From positions 46,865 to 110,864 of the forward strand of contig NZ_JAAVVZ010000009.1 of assembly GCF_023910635.1 (NCBI RefSeq): a stretch of 64,000 nt of DNA, in the 5' to 3' direction. Both the position numbers and the translations under genes were made by a program. This DNA is from Sphingorhabdus sp. (GTDB lineage Bacteria; Pseudomonadota; Alphaproteobacteria; Sphingomonadales; Sphingomonadaceae). Positions 36,062-45,855 of the stretch are shown here, piece after piece (position 1 is the first letter of the stretch; every line of letters begins with the position of its first letter). Below the pieces are notes generated by a model, which saw only the letters and a program-made list of their open reading frames with translations, had not been told where the DNA came from and made no database searches.

Positions 36062-36559
36062 TCAGGCGTCTTTACCGCCCGAACGCACAAGACGCGCCAA
36101 AACAAAGCCTATTGCAGCCGCAGCGCCCAAGGCGACGGCCGGGCTTTTGCGGACAAATTGTCGTGCATCTTCTGCCAACGCATCCACATCCTTAGCGTCC
36201 ATCTTTCCAGCGAAGCCTTCAACCATGTCGGCTGCGCTGCGGGCATAGTCGCCATATTGCTTGCCAACATTATCGTCGATGGTGCCGGCGCTATCGCGGA
36301 TAAGCTTGCTGATGCTGCCAACCGCTTCAGTGGCACGATCCTTTCCTTTGGTTGCTGCCGCGCGGACGGTGTCGGTAGCTTGGGCCTTAAAATCATTCAT
36401 GTCCGATTTAACCTTTGATTTGACATTTTCTGTCTTGCCTTGGGCTGGTTGCGCCTTTGCTACGGCCTTTGGCGCAGCGGTTTTGGCCTTAGTAGGCTTG
36501 GCTGCTGCTGGTTTAGTAGCTGCTTTCTTGGCGGGTGCGGACTTTACGGTCTCGGCCAT
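36062..36559 (-). CDS. DUF883/YqjD-like ribosome- or membrane-associated protein
   Basis: 165 residues: a long Ala/Lys/Pro-rich N-terminal region (about 1-50) resembling histone H1-like tails, then a helical domain 'DDNVGKQYGDYARSAADMVE', and a C-terminal Ala/Gly-rich membrane helix 'AVALGAAAAIGFVLARLVRS', typical of DUF883. Relatives (ElaB, YqjD) tie ribosomes to the inner membrane in stationary phase. First gene of the small membrane-protein operon, divergent from eno. Repeat-like codon use in the N-terminal tail. Confidence 0.78.
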   Translation of the reverse strand: MAETVKSAPAKKAATKPAAAKPTKAKTAAPKAVAKAQPAQGKTENVKSKVKSDMNDFKAQATDTVRAAATKGKDRATEAVGSISKLIRDSAGTIDDNVGKQYGDYARSAADMVEGFAGKMDAKDVDALAEDARQFVRKSPAVALGAAAAIGFVLARLVRSGGKDA

Positions 36560-36715
36560 AAGAGTGACTCCTTTTGAACAACTGGGGCGAAAGAAATTGT
36601 CTTGCTACCCACGGATATTTGTATTGCGGGTGCCTTAGTCAACTATAGCACCGCAAATTTAGTTTTAAAATCGATATGTCGGAGCATCGTTGCCAAAACC
36701 CGATCACATGGATAG

Positions 36716-38032
<1,317 letters not shown>

Positions 38033-38078
38033 CCGTGATATCCTTGCCAACTCGTGTAAAATATGATTCTGTGTGAAC

Positions 38079-38390
38079 ATGGCCCGAGGCAATAAAAAAC
38101 CGGAATATATGAAGTCAGTAGTTGGGCCTGCTTTGGGGCTTCTGGCTCTGCTCGGAATCGCCTCTTACGCGTTGCTGGGGCCGACGGGAATCATCGCCTG
38201 GACCGACTATCGCTCGGCTTTGAGTGCACGTAAAGTTGAGCTGGCAAAGTTGCAGAAAGAACGGGACGCTCTAAGAAATCGGCAGATCTTGCTGGACCGG
38301 GACAATGTCGACCCGGACCTTGCGGGCGAACTCATGCGCAAAGAATTGAACGTAGTTGCCCCTGACGAGGTTGTTGTTCCGTTAAATTAA
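38079..38390 (+). CDS. ftsB: FtsB-type septum formation initiator (DivIC)
   Basis: 103 residues: a short cytoplasmic tail, one membrane helix ('ALGLLALLGIASYALLG') and a periplasmic coiled coil ('RKVELAKLQKERDALRNRQ'), then 'RKELNVVAPDEVV', the layout of FtsB. It joins FtsL and FtsQ in the divisome. The order eno-ftsB-pdhA is conserved in Alphaproteobacteria and supports the name. ATG 38079 is chosen over a GTG two codons earlier. Confidence 0.88.
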   Translation: MARGNKKPEYMKSVVGPALGLLALLGIASYALLGPTGIIAWTDYRSALSARKVELAKLQKERDALRNRQILLDRDNVDPDLAGELMRKELNVVAPDEVVVPLN

Positions 38391-38515
38391 GGCGCTGGCC
38401 GTCAAATGAATAGCTATGCAGGAATTTCCGTCGCGGAAAAGCGCTTTTCACCGGGACTGATTTTGACTAGGCGGCGTTGCATTCGCGTATAAAAATTCCA
38501 CCAAAGGAAATGATT

Positions 38516-39586
38516 TTGGCCACCACCCCAGCGAAAAAATCTGCTTCCAAGAAGTCAAGTGTTAGCGAAGACGCCGCACGCGCCAATCGCGAACGTCCGA
38601 CCGAGCCCGTGCCGTATAAAGCGACAAAGGAAGAGCTTCTGAAGTTCTACCGTGACATGTTGCTGATTCGGCGGTTCGAGGAAAAGGCGGGGCAGCTTTA
38701 CGGTCTGGGTTTGATAGGCGGTTTTTGCCATTTGTATATCGGGCAAGAAGCGGTCGCAATTGGGCTTCAATCTGCACTGACGCCGGGCAAAGACAGCGTC
38801 ATTACCGGGTATCGGGACCATGGTCATATGCTGGCTTATGGTATCGACCCGAATATCATCATGGCCGAACTGACCGGCCGCGCCGCGGGTATTTCAAAGG
38901 GCAAGGGCGGATCGATGCACATGTTTTCGACCGAACATAAATTTTACGGCGGACATGGGATTGTCGGCGCGCAGGTATCGCTCGGCGCTGGCCTGGCTTT
39001 TGGGCATAAATATGCGAATGATGGCGGCGTGTGCCTTGCCTATTTTGGCGACGGCGCATCCAATCAGGGGCAGGTGTATGAGAGCTTCAACATGGCGGAG
39101 CTTTGGAAGCTACCCATCATTTTCGTGATCGAAAATAACCAATATGCCATGGGCACCAGCGTCAACCGCGCCTCTTCCGAAGACCAGCTTTACCGCCGTG
39201 GTGAAAGTTTCCGCATTCCCGGTATTCAGGTCGACGGCATGGATGTGCTCGCCGTGCGCGGCGCGGCCGAAGTTGCGCTGGATTGGGTGCGCAGCGGCAA
39301 GGGGCCTGTATTGTTGGAAATGAAAACCTACCGTTATCGGGGCCATTCCATGTCCGACCCTGCCAAGTACCGCAGCCGTGATGAGGTCCAGTCGGTCCGC
39401 GACAACAGCGACCCGATTGAAGGTTGCAAGGCCTATCTCGCCGAAATGGGCGTAAGCGAAGACGCGCTTAAGGTAATTGAAAAAGAGATCCGGAAAATTG
39501 TGAATGAGTCGGCCGATTTTGCCGAAACTTCACCAGAGCCCGACCTTTCCGAATTATATACTGACGTGTTGGTGGAGCAATATTGA
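38516..39586 (+). CDS. pdhA: Pyruvate dehydrogenase E1 component, alpha subunit
   Basis: 356 residues from TTG 38516. Decarboxylates pyruvate with thiamine diphosphate, together with PdhB. The ThDP motif is '[20 protein letters not shown]' with '[16 protein letters not shown]', and the regulatory-loop-like region is '[18 protein letters not shown]'. The TTG start (MATTPAKK) has AAAGGA eight bases upstream; an ATG at 38510 would be too close to it. The N-terminal 30 residues are Ser/Lys-rich. The stop overlaps pdhB as TGATG. Confidence 0.95.
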   Translation: MATTPAKKSASKKSSVSEDAARANRERPTEPVPYKATKEELLKFYRDMLLIRRFEEKAGQLYGLGLIGGFCHLYIGQEAVAIGLQSALTPGKDSVITGYRDHGHMLAYGIDPNIIMAELTGRAAGISKGKGGSMHMFSTEHKFYGGHGIVGAQVSLGAGLAFGHKYANDGGVCLAYFGDGASNQGQVYESFNMAELWKLPIIFVIENNQYAMGTSVNRASSEDQLYRRGESFRIPGIQVDGMDVLAVRGAAEVALDWVRSGKGPVLLEMKTYRYRGHSMSDPAKYRSRDEVQSVRDNSDPIEGCKAYLAEMGVSEDALKVIEKEIRKIVNESADFAETSPEPDLSELYTDVLVEQY

Positions 39587-40944
39587 TGGCAATCGAACTT
39601 AAGATGCCGGCGCTTTCACCAACGATGGAAGAAGGCACCTTGGCCAAATGGCTGGTTAAAGAAGGCGATTTCGTCAAATCTGGCGATATTCTTGCCGAGA
39701 TCGAAACCGATAAGGCGACGATGGAATTTGAAGCCGTGGACGAAGGCGTGATTTCGTCGATTAATGTTGCGGAAGGGACCGATGGCGTCAAAGTCGGCAC
39801 GGTGATTGCGTTGATTACGGGTGAGGGAGAGGAACCAGCACCTGCGCCTTCTCCCAAACCAGTCGCATCGAGTCCAGTCGAGACGCCGGCACAGCGTGCG
39901 CCAGTTCCAACTATGTCGGATACTCAGCCTATAGAGACAAGCTCTGTGACCGCGAACGGCAATATGCAAACCGTCACCTTACGCGAAGCCTTGCGCGATG
40001 CCATGGCGGAGGAAATGCGTCGCGACGACCGCGTTTTTGTCATGGGTGAGGAAGTCGCCGAATATCAAGGTGCCTATAAGGTCACGCAAGGCCTGCTCGA
40101 CGAATTTGGCGCACGCCGGGTCATTGATACGCCGATTACCGAATATGGCTTTGCTGGCGTAGGCACGGGGGCCGCAATGGGCGGCTTAAGGCCAATCATC
40201 GAATTCATGACCTTTAACTTTGCCATGCAGGCGATTGACCACATCATCAACTCAGCAGCCAAGACTAACTATATGTCGGGTGGCCAAGTGCGTTGCCCCA
40301 TCGTGTTCCGTGGGCCCAATGGTGCCGCCGCGCGCGTGGGTGCCCAGCACAGCCAGAATTACGCACCTTGGTATGCCAGCGTGCCCGGGCTCATTGTGAT
40401 TGCGCCTTATGACGCCGCCGATGCCAAAGGGCTGTTGAAAGCGGCCATTCGTTGCGAGGACCCGGTCGTGTTCCTAGAAAATGAATTGCTCTATGGTCGC
40501 AGCTACGAAGTTCCTATGGGCGACGATCATGTCCTACCCATCGGCAAAGCGCGCGTCATGCGTGCAGGAACGGACGTAACCATTGTCAGTTACTCCATCG
40601 GCGTTGGCCTTTCGCTTGAGGCGGCGGATAGGCTGGCCGAAGACGGGATTAAAGCTGAGGTCATCGACCTGCGTACCATTCGTCCCCTCGACAAGGCGAC
40701 GGTTTTGGCAAGTCTTGCAAAAACCAACCGCTTGGTCGTTGCCGAAGAGGGCTGGCCAACATGTTCGGTTGGCAGCGAGATTCTGGCAATATGCATGGAA
40801 GAGGGCTTCGACGATTTAGATGCGCCGGTTTTACGCATTACGAACGAAGACGTGCCCATGCCCTATGCGGCAAATCTGGAGAAAGCGACGCTGGTGAACG
40901 TGGACAAGATTGTAGCTGGTGTTCGTAGAACTTTCGGGGTCTGA
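39586..40944 (+). CDS. pdhB: Pyruvate dehydrogenase E1 beta subunit with N-terminal lipoyl domain
   Basis: 452 residues. Residues 1-80 form a biotinyl/lipoyl domain with the lipoylated Lys in '[13 protein letters not shown]'. A Pro/Ala-rich linker ('[20 protein letters not shown]') follows, then the E1 beta transketolase-like domain from about 125 ('[19 protein letters not shown]', '[19 protein letters not shown]', '[17 protein letters not shown]'). A lipoyl domain fused to E1 beta is usual in Alphaproteobacteria. The E2 gene is not in this window. ATG 39586 overlaps the pdhA stop by one base. Confidence 0.97.
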   Translation: MAIELKMPALSPTMEEGTLAKWLVKEGDFVKSGDILAEIETDKATMEFEAVDEGVISSINVAEGTDGVKVGTVIALITGEGEEPAPAPSPKPVASSPVETPAQRAPVPTMSDTQPIETSSVTANGNMQTVTLREALRDAMAEEMRRDDRVFVMGEEVAEYQGAYKVTQGLLDEFGARRVIDTPITEYGFAGVGTGAAMGGLRPIIEFMTFNFAMQAIDHIINSAAKTNYMSGGQVRCPIVFRGPNGAAARVGAQHSQNYAPWYASVPGLIVIAPYDAADAKGLLKAAIRCEDPVVFLENELLYGRSYEVPMGDDHVLPIGKARVMRAGTDVTIVSYSIGVGLSLEAADRLAEDGIKAEVIDLRTIRPLDKATVLASLAKTNRLVVAEEGWPTCSVGSEILAICMEEGFDDLDAPVLRITNEDVPMPYAANLEKATLVNVDKIVAGVRRTFGV

Positions 40945-41019
40945 TCGCGCGGTGAGCAGATTGTCTCGGCGCTGGTTATGGCAAGCCGATTATAGCTTAA
41001 CTGCACAAGACGTGCGCAT

Positions 41020-41619
41020 ATGATGACGGACCCTGTTTTGGAATTGGCTCCGCCCGCCCGGCTGGCCATTGCCTATGCGCCGTCAGACGTTCGGTCTGCA
41101 TTTGCGCTGCTTCTGCAAATCGACAACCGCTTTGCCGAGATATTGCGCAATGCGCGCGAGCCAATGATCGCACAAATCAAGATGGCGTGGTGGCGCGAAG
41201 CTTTTGCCAGCGCAGCAGACGCGCGACCGAAAGGCGAACCATTGCTGCAAGCGCTAAACGAAGCGGGCGACCGCATTCCGTTAAGCGCGCTTGAGGCGCT
41301 GGCTTCGGCGTGGGAGGCGCTGCTGGGCAGTGAGAGGTTCAACCAAGAGGTCATCGACGTCCATGCCGAATTGCGCGCCGAGGCGATTTTTTCGACCTAT
41401 GCGGGTTGGATGGGCACTGTGCAGGATATGCGGCCCATTGGGCGGAGCTGGGCGCTTGAAGCCTTACGCACTGCTTTTCCAGACCGTGTTGCAGGCTGCA
41501 ATATGCCACCCGCGCCGTTGCCAAAGGCACGGGCATTACGTCCATTGTCTATTTTGACAATGTCCGTGCGGACAGTATCGGGGCCACGGTTGATTTTACA
41601 TGCGTTAACAGGGATATAG
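41020..41619 (+). CDS. Squalene/phytoene synthase-family protein, short
   Basis: 199 residues with a trans-isoprenyl-synthase-like helical fold: 'LAIAYAPSDVRSAFALLLQI', 'MIAQIKMAWWREAF', 'LSALEALASAWEALL'. The WWR segment is typical of the family. The Asp-rich DxxxD motifs of real phytoene synthases are not evident, and at 199 residues it is shorter than the usual 280-300. It may be a non-catalytic relative like the mitochondrial NDUFAF6-type complex I assembly proteins. It follows pdhB by 75 bases. Confidence 0.65.
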   Translation: MMTDPVLELAPPARLAIAYAPSDVRSAFALLLQIDNRFAEILRNAREPMIAQIKMAWWREAFASAADARPKGEPLLQALNEAGDRIPLSALEALASAWEALLGSERFNQEVIDVHAELRAEAIFSTYAGWMGTVQDMRPIGRSWALEALRTAFPDRVAGCNMPPAPLPKARALRPLSILTMSVRTVSGPRLILHALTGI

Positions 41620-41662
41620 GTATAGGTTCCGGTTGCTAGGCATCAATAAGGAGGTGGTTGCA

Positions 41663-42127
41663 ATGCAGCGTATGTTGATTGGCGGCGTTGCTGCCTTATT
41701 CATGGCGGGCGGCGGACTATTGGTCTGGCAAAGCGTGGCCAATCAGCCGTCGCTTATCCCCGCACCGCCACCGCCCGCAGCCATATCCGACAAGCTGCCG
41801 GAAGCAGGGGCCGGTGCGCCTGCCTTTGGCGCCGCGCCGCCCACCCCGCCGGAGGCACCAAAAGCGAGCCGTGAGGAAATGCGTTTCAACCGATATGACC
41901 GCAACAAGGATGAGCTTGTCTCTCGCCTTGAAATGATGGGCAGCCGGACCAAGGCGTTCAAGGCGCTGGATACCGATGGCAATAATTTGCTGACGTTTGA
42001 GGAATGGGCGGCCGCCACGGGTCAGCGCTTTGCGAGCGCCGATGGTAACAAAGATCAGCTTTTGACGCGCAAGGAATTTGCAAAAACCCGGCCCAAAACA
42101 GCGGCAAAGCCGGGATGTCGTTGCTAG
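41663..42127 (+). CDS. EF-hand protein with N-terminal membrane anchor
   Basis: 154 residues. A hydrophobic N-terminal segment ('MLIGGVAALFMAGGGLLVW') acts as anchor or signal, then a Pro/Ala-rich linker, then three EF-hand-like loops: 'DRNKDELVSRLE', 'DTDGNNLLTFEE' and 'DGNKDQLLTRKE'. It likely binds calcium in the periplasm. AAGGAGG sits ideally before ATG 41663. The last residues are 'KPGCRC', and the stop TAG is part of the CTAG end of the adjoining MITE-like element, so the original C-terminus may have been changed by that insertion. Confidence 0.85.
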   Translation: MQRMLIGGVAALFMAGGGLLVWQSVANQPSLIPAPPPPAAISDKLPEAGAGAPAFGAAPPTPPEAPKASREEMRFNRYDRNKDELVSRLEMMGSRTKAFKALDTDGNNLLTFEEWAAATGQRFASADGNKDQLLTRKEFAKTRPKTAAKPGCRC

Positions 42128-42405
42128 GGTCAGGACCTATTAAATCCACCTTCGCGGTTTGAGGCCATACTGTTCAGTGCGAGGCGGCAAGCGCAGGACT
42201 TAGTGGGTCTAAGTCCAAGCTTGCCAACGCGGCAATGGACAGTATGGGTCAAATCCGCAGGACGCCAAAATGGCTTCGATCTCGCAGCAAAATGCCCTTG
42301 CTGGCAGAATAACTGCCTGCGGCGGACATTTTCCTTCGATACCTTTGCCATTTTGACGCCGCGAAGGTGGATTTAATAGGTCCTGACCCTAGGTCCTGAC
42401 CCTAG
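42124..42405. mobile_element. MITE-like element, 282 bp, with duplicated right end
   Basis: Starts CTAGGGTCAGGACC and ends GGTCCTGACCCTAG, with terminal inverted repeats that continue to about 32 bp. The last 13 bases are duplicated in tandem at the right end (42379-42391 and 42392-42404). The left part matches the 34386 element in opposite orientation; about 100 extra bases lie in the right part. The bases TAG at the left end stop the EF-hand gene, and CTA at the right end stops trmFO. Confidence 0.8.
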
Positions 42406-43739
42406 GCCGCGATGGCTTGGGCGGCGATCCAGTTGTTCAAATCTGTCCGCGCCCTGCCGGTCATCGCTGCTTTGCGCGATTTCTTATGCACTTTTTCATC
42501 AAGCGGGGCGAATAGGCCAAAATTGATGTTCATGGGTTGATAATCGTCGGCCAGTGCATCACCCGTGATATGGCCAAGCAATGCACCAAGCGCGGTGGTG
42601 GATGGTGGTGCAGTAACCGTGCGCCCGGCCAATTCCGCTGCCGTCATAATGCCGGCCATCAAACCAACGGCGCTGCTTTCGACATAGCCTTCGCAGCCGG
42701 TAATTTGCCCTGCAAAGCGGATATGTGGCGCGGATTTTAAGCGAAGCTGACGGTCCAACAATATGGGCGCGCGAATAAATGTATTGCGGTGCAACCCGCC
42801 AAGCCGGGCAAATTCGGCCTTTTCGAGACCCGGAATTATGCGGAGCAATTCAACTTGTGCTTTATGCTTCATCTTCGTTTGAAACCCGACCATGTTCCAC
42901 AACGTGCCTTGTTTATTGTCTTGTCGCAATTGCACCACGGCATGCGCCCAACGGCCGGTTCTGGGGTTGTCGAGACCAACAGGCTTCATGGGGCCAAAGC
43001 GCAACGTGTCTAACCCGCGCGATGCCATGACCTCAATCGGCATACAGCCTTCGAAATAGGGCGTATTGGTTTCCCATTCCTTGAACTCGGCTTTCTCCGA
43101 GTCCAGCAAACCTTGGTGAAAGGCGCGATATTGCGCCTCGTCCATCGGGCAGTTGATGTAATCCTTGCCTTCGCCTTTATCCCAGCGCGAGGCATACCAC
43201 GCAATATCCATGTCGATGCTATCATGGTAGACAATCGGCGCAATCGCATCGAAGAAAGCGAGGCGATCTTCGCCGGTCTTTGCCATGATGCTCTCGGCGA
43301 GGTTTGTTGCGGTCAATGGGCCGGTGGCGATGATGACTGGCCGGTCGGATGGAATGACGTCCACGCGCTCACGGACGATTTCGATGTTCGTCTGGTTTTC
43401 CAGATGCTGGGTAACAGTTTGCGAGAAAACGTCGCGATCGACGGCGAGCGCGGACCCTGCGGGTACCTTGGCTACTTCGGCGGCTTGCATGATAAGCGAA
43501 CCCAGATCGCGCATTTCCTGATGCAGAAGGCCAACGGCATTGTTTTCGGCATCGTCTGACCGGAAACTGTTGGAGCACACCAATTCTGCCAAGCCATCGG
43601 TTTGATGTGCTGGCGTCATATCCCCCGATCCGCGCATTTCCGACAGCCGCACGCGTATCCCGCGCCGCGCCAATTGCCACGCTGCTTCGCAACCTGCAAG
43701 GCCGCCACCGATAATCTGGACATCAAAATTTTTGTTCAT
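42402..43739 (-). CDS. trmFO: tRNA (uracil-5)-methyltransferase TrmFO
   Basis: 445 residues. Folate- and FAD-dependent enzyme methylating U54 of tRNA. The FAD motif '[19 protein letters not shown]', '[19 protein letters not shown]', '[19 protein letters not shown]' and '[20 protein letters not shown]' are all present. The frame is open much further upstream, but ATG 43739 ([13 protein letters not shown]) is the true start; the extension is antisense to nnrD. The stop codon lies in the terminal repeat of the MITE-like element. Confidence 0.97.
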   Translation of the reverse strand: MNKNFDVQIIGGGLAGCEAAWQLARRGIRVRLSEMRGSGDMTPAHQTDGLAELVCSNSFRSDDAENNAVGLLHQEMRDLGSLIMQAAEVAKVPAGSALAVDRDVFSQTVTQHLENQTNIEIVRERVDVIPSDRPVIIATGPLTATNLAESIMAKTGEDRLAFFDAIAPIVYHDSIDMDIAWYASRWDKGEGKDYINCPMDEAQYRAFHQGLLDSEKAEFKEWETNTPYFEGCMPIEVMASRGLDTLRFGPMKPVGLDNPRTGRWAHAVVQLRQDNKQGTLWNMVGFQTKMKHKAQVELLRIIPGLEKAEFARLGGLHRNTFIRAPILLDRQLRLKSAPHIRFAGQITGCEGYVESSAVGLMAGIMTAAELAGRTVTAPPSTTALGALLGHITGDALADDYQPMNINFGLFAPLDEKVHKKSRKAAMTGRARTDLNNWIAAQAIAA

Positions 43740-43797
43740 GCCCGTGCGGCTATCAAAAATCCTTGGCGCTGCACAGGCAAAAGCGCCAAGATGGGAT

Positions 43798-44658
43798 ATG
43801 GGATTTACACCTAACTCTTCAGATGACGGGACGATCTTGCGGCCATCGCTGGTTCCGCCGCCTTCTGACGCGCACAAATATAGCCGTGGGCACGTTATGG
43901 TGTGGAGCGGGCCGGTCTTGCACACAGGCGCATCTAGGCTCTCTGCACAGTCGGCATTGGCGGTGGGGGCTGGCTTGGTCACTCTTATAGGCGAAAGGGC
44001 AAGGCTGGCTGAACAGGCCGCACATGTCACCGCGATCATGTTGCGCGAAACCGATATGTCCTTGGCCTGTGTCGATGATCGCGTTACCGCCTTTGCCATT
44101 GGTCCGGGGGCAGGGGCAGGGGCATCGGTTCGGCAGGCCGTCCTCAATATCCTGAGCCTTAATGTCCCGACTATACTCGATGCTGACGCGCTGACTGCCT
44201 TTGAAGGCGACCCTGCGACCTTGTTCGGCGCAACGGGGGCGACGGACGTTATGACGCCGCATATCGGCGAGTTCCGACGCCTTTTCCCGGACATACCGAC
44301 CGATAATACTGCGGACGCCGCGCGCCGCGCAGCGGATCGGGCGCAATGCGTTGTGCTGCTTAAAGGTTCAGAAACTTGGGTTGCTTCGCCCGATGGCCGC
44401 ACGTTGGCGAACCGCCATGCGTCACCTTGGCTGGCGACTGCCGGATCGGGTGATGTGCTCACCGGCCTGATTTGCGGGTTGGTGGCGCAAGGGGTGAAAG
44501 CGTTTGATGCGGCCAGCATGGCGGCATGGCTGCATGGTGATATTGGCGTTCAGGGCGGACCGGGGTTGACGGCGGACAATATGATTGGGCATATTCCGCT
44601 TGTCTTGCGCGGGTGTTTGCACGATGAATCGGAAGATGGCTCAGGATCTCGCACATAA
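43798..44658 (+). CDS. nnrD: ADP-dependent (S)-NAD(P)H-hydrate dehydratase
   Basis: 286 residues from ATG 43798, the CARKD-type ribokinase fold that repairs hydrated NAD(P)H using ADP. Motifs: '[20 protein letters not shown]', '[11 protein letters not shown]', '[16 protein letters not shown]', '[13 protein letters not shown]', '[15 protein letters not shown]' and '[20 protein letters not shown]'. The N-terminal epimerase domain found in bifunctional homologues is absent here. The start is uncertain: in-frame ATG codons at 43732 and 43738 would overlap divergent trmFO. Its 3' end overlaps the next gene. Confidence 0.88.
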   Translation: MGFTPNSSDDGTILRPSLVPPPSDAHKYSRGHVMVWSGPVLHTGASRLSAQSALAVGAGLVTLIGERARLAEQAAHVTAIMLRETDMSLACVDDRVTAFAIGPGAGAGASVRQAVLNILSLNVPTILDADALTAFEGDPATLFGATGATDVMTPHIGEFRRLFPDIPTDNTADAARRAADRAQCVVLLKGSETWVASPDGRTLANRHASPWLATAGSGDVLTGLICGLVAQGVKAFDAASMAAWLHGDIGVQGGPGLTADNMIGHIPLVLRGCLHDESEDGSGSRT

Positions 44659-45319
44659 ACGCCCCTATTTGTTCGCTAGCTTGATTGCCGGCATAAGTTT
44701 TCCCGCGACGTGGCTGTTTCTGCCGATTGACGGCGGATTATACGCCATGCTCTGGAAAATGGCGGCGGTCGGGCTGCTGGTGCCATTTGCGTTGCGCCGT
44801 CATCATCAGGGCGAATTTATCCTGCTGGCGATCATGCTCGCATTTTATGCGCTGGGGGATGGGTTGATTGAACTCAGCATGGTTGCCGGGGCTTTGGCTT
44901 TTGCTGCCGGACATTCCGTAGCGATGCTCATCTATTTTCGTCACCGGCGCATTGGCGCGGTATTCAGCCAAAAGCTGCTGGCCGTCACCATATTATTGGC
45001 CACGCCAGTCATTGCCTATTTCCTGCCGCCGAGCCAAGACGAAGGCATTCAGGTGGCGGCCTATAGCGTCATCCTCGCTGCCATGGCGGCCATGGCATGG
45101 AGCAGCAATTTCCCGCGCTACCGCGTCGGTTTTGGTGCGATATTGTTTGTGGTGTCCGACTTGCTGATCTTTGCGGAGCTTGGGCCGTTGGCGGGATCGA
45201 CAATGACGGGCATCGCCATCTGGTATCTCTATTATTTTGGTGTGCTGATGATTGCGGTTGGCGTAGCGCAGACATTGGTGAAGCGCGGGCATTTTGCCGA
45301 TGGTGAAGAACGCGACTGA
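44624..45319 (+). CDS. YhhN/TMEM86-family membrane protein (lysoplasmalogenase-like)
   Basis: 231 residues with about eight hydrophobic helices ('YLFASLIAGISFPATWLFL', 'LAIMLAFYALGDGLIE', 'LAFAAGHSVAMLIYF', 'ILFVVSDLLIFAELG'). The conserved Asp residues in 'ALGDG' and 'VVSDLL' match the YhhN family, whose animal members hydrolyse lysoplasmalogens; the bacterial substrate is unknown. The ATG is inside the end of nnrD (35-base overlap), suggesting a joint transcript. A later ATG at 44636 is possible. Confidence 0.82.
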   Translation: MNRKMAQDLAHKRPYLFASLIAGISFPATWLFLPIDGGLYAMLWKMAAVGLLVPFALRRHHQGEFILLAIMLAFYALGDGLIELSMVAGALAFAAGHSVAMLIYFRHRRIGAVFSQKLLAVTILLATPVIAYFLPPSQDEGIQVAAYSVILAAMAAMAWSSNFPRYRVGFGAILFVVSDLLIFAELGPLAGSTMTGIAIWYLYYFGVLMIAVGVAQTLVKRGHFADGEERD

Positions 45320-45358
45320 ATTGGGAAGGTAGCTCCTCATGACGCCACCCCACCTAAT

Positions 45359-45466
45359 GTCACCCTGAACTTGTTTCACCTTCGGTGACTGTCGTTCCAG
45401 GGTCTATGTATCCATTCTGACTCTGGTCGTGCTGCACGATGGACCCTGAAACAAGTTCAGGGTGAC
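45359..45466. repeat. 108-bp palindromic repeat, copy A
   Basis: Starts GTCACCCTGAACTTGTTTC and ends GAAACAAGTTCAGGGTGAC, its exact reverse complement, so the unit forms a long stem. As read it is identical to copy B at 45629-45736; a diverged copy lies at 27132-27239. Confidence 0.88.
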
Positions 45467-45628
45467 GCGCGTTTGTTTCAGGGTGACGCACGCCCGGCCC
45501 AAGATACCGCGGCCTTGATGTGAGGCCGAAAGGCGCGATAGGTCCCAGCCTACGCTGGGGCGACGGGCTGGGGAGTTCCCAAATCGCGCCATCCCTGCGC
45601 ATGTGGGAATAAGGTCACCCCTCATAAC
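45467..45628. other. Spacer between two identical 108-bp repeats
   Basis: Holds no gene. It begins with one or two degenerate 21-bp units of the tandem type at 45730 (GGGTGACGC-rich) and continues with GC-rich non-coding sequence. Confidence 0.6.
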
Positions 45629-45736
45629 GTCACCCTGAACTTGTTTCACCTTCGGTGACTGTCGTTCCAGGGTCTATGTATCCATTCTGACTCTGGTCGT
45701 GCTGCACGATGGACCCTGAAACAAGTTCAGGGTGAC
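45629..45736. repeat. 108-bp palindromic repeat, copy B
   Basis: Direct repeat of copy A, 270 bases on, with no difference that I could find by eye. Its last seven bases overlap the first unit of the 21-bp tandem array. Confidence 0.88.
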
Positions 45737-45855
45737 GGTGGCTTGTTTTGGGCTGACTTGCGTTTGATTCAAGGTGACGCGCGCTTGTTTAAGGGTGGCG
45801 CGCGCTTGACTCACGGTGATGTAGCATTTGTTCCAGGTAACAGTGGCTTGGGCTA
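45730..45855. repeat. Six degenerate 21-bp tandem repeats
   Basis: Units begin at 45730, 45751, 45772, 45793, 45814 and 45835, each of 21 bases with consensus near GGGTGACGCGCGCTTGTTTCA. The last unit ends exactly with the gyrA stop codon (CTA at 45853-45855 on this strand). Confidence 0.8.

Noticed and set aside
38436..38449. Palindrome GAAAAGCGCTTTTC before pdhA
   Set aside because: 14-bp perfect dyad, but no regulator gene nearby and no second copy seen; recorded only as a possibility.
43740..44519. N-terminal extension of the TrmFO frame to 705 residues
   Set aside because: The extension is the antisense of nnrD, has no homology to TrmFO, and the canonical FAD motif begins right after ATG 43739.
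45359..45855. CRISPR-like array
   Set aside because: The repeats are either 108-bp palindromes or contiguous 21-mers with no unique spacers, and no cas genes are present.
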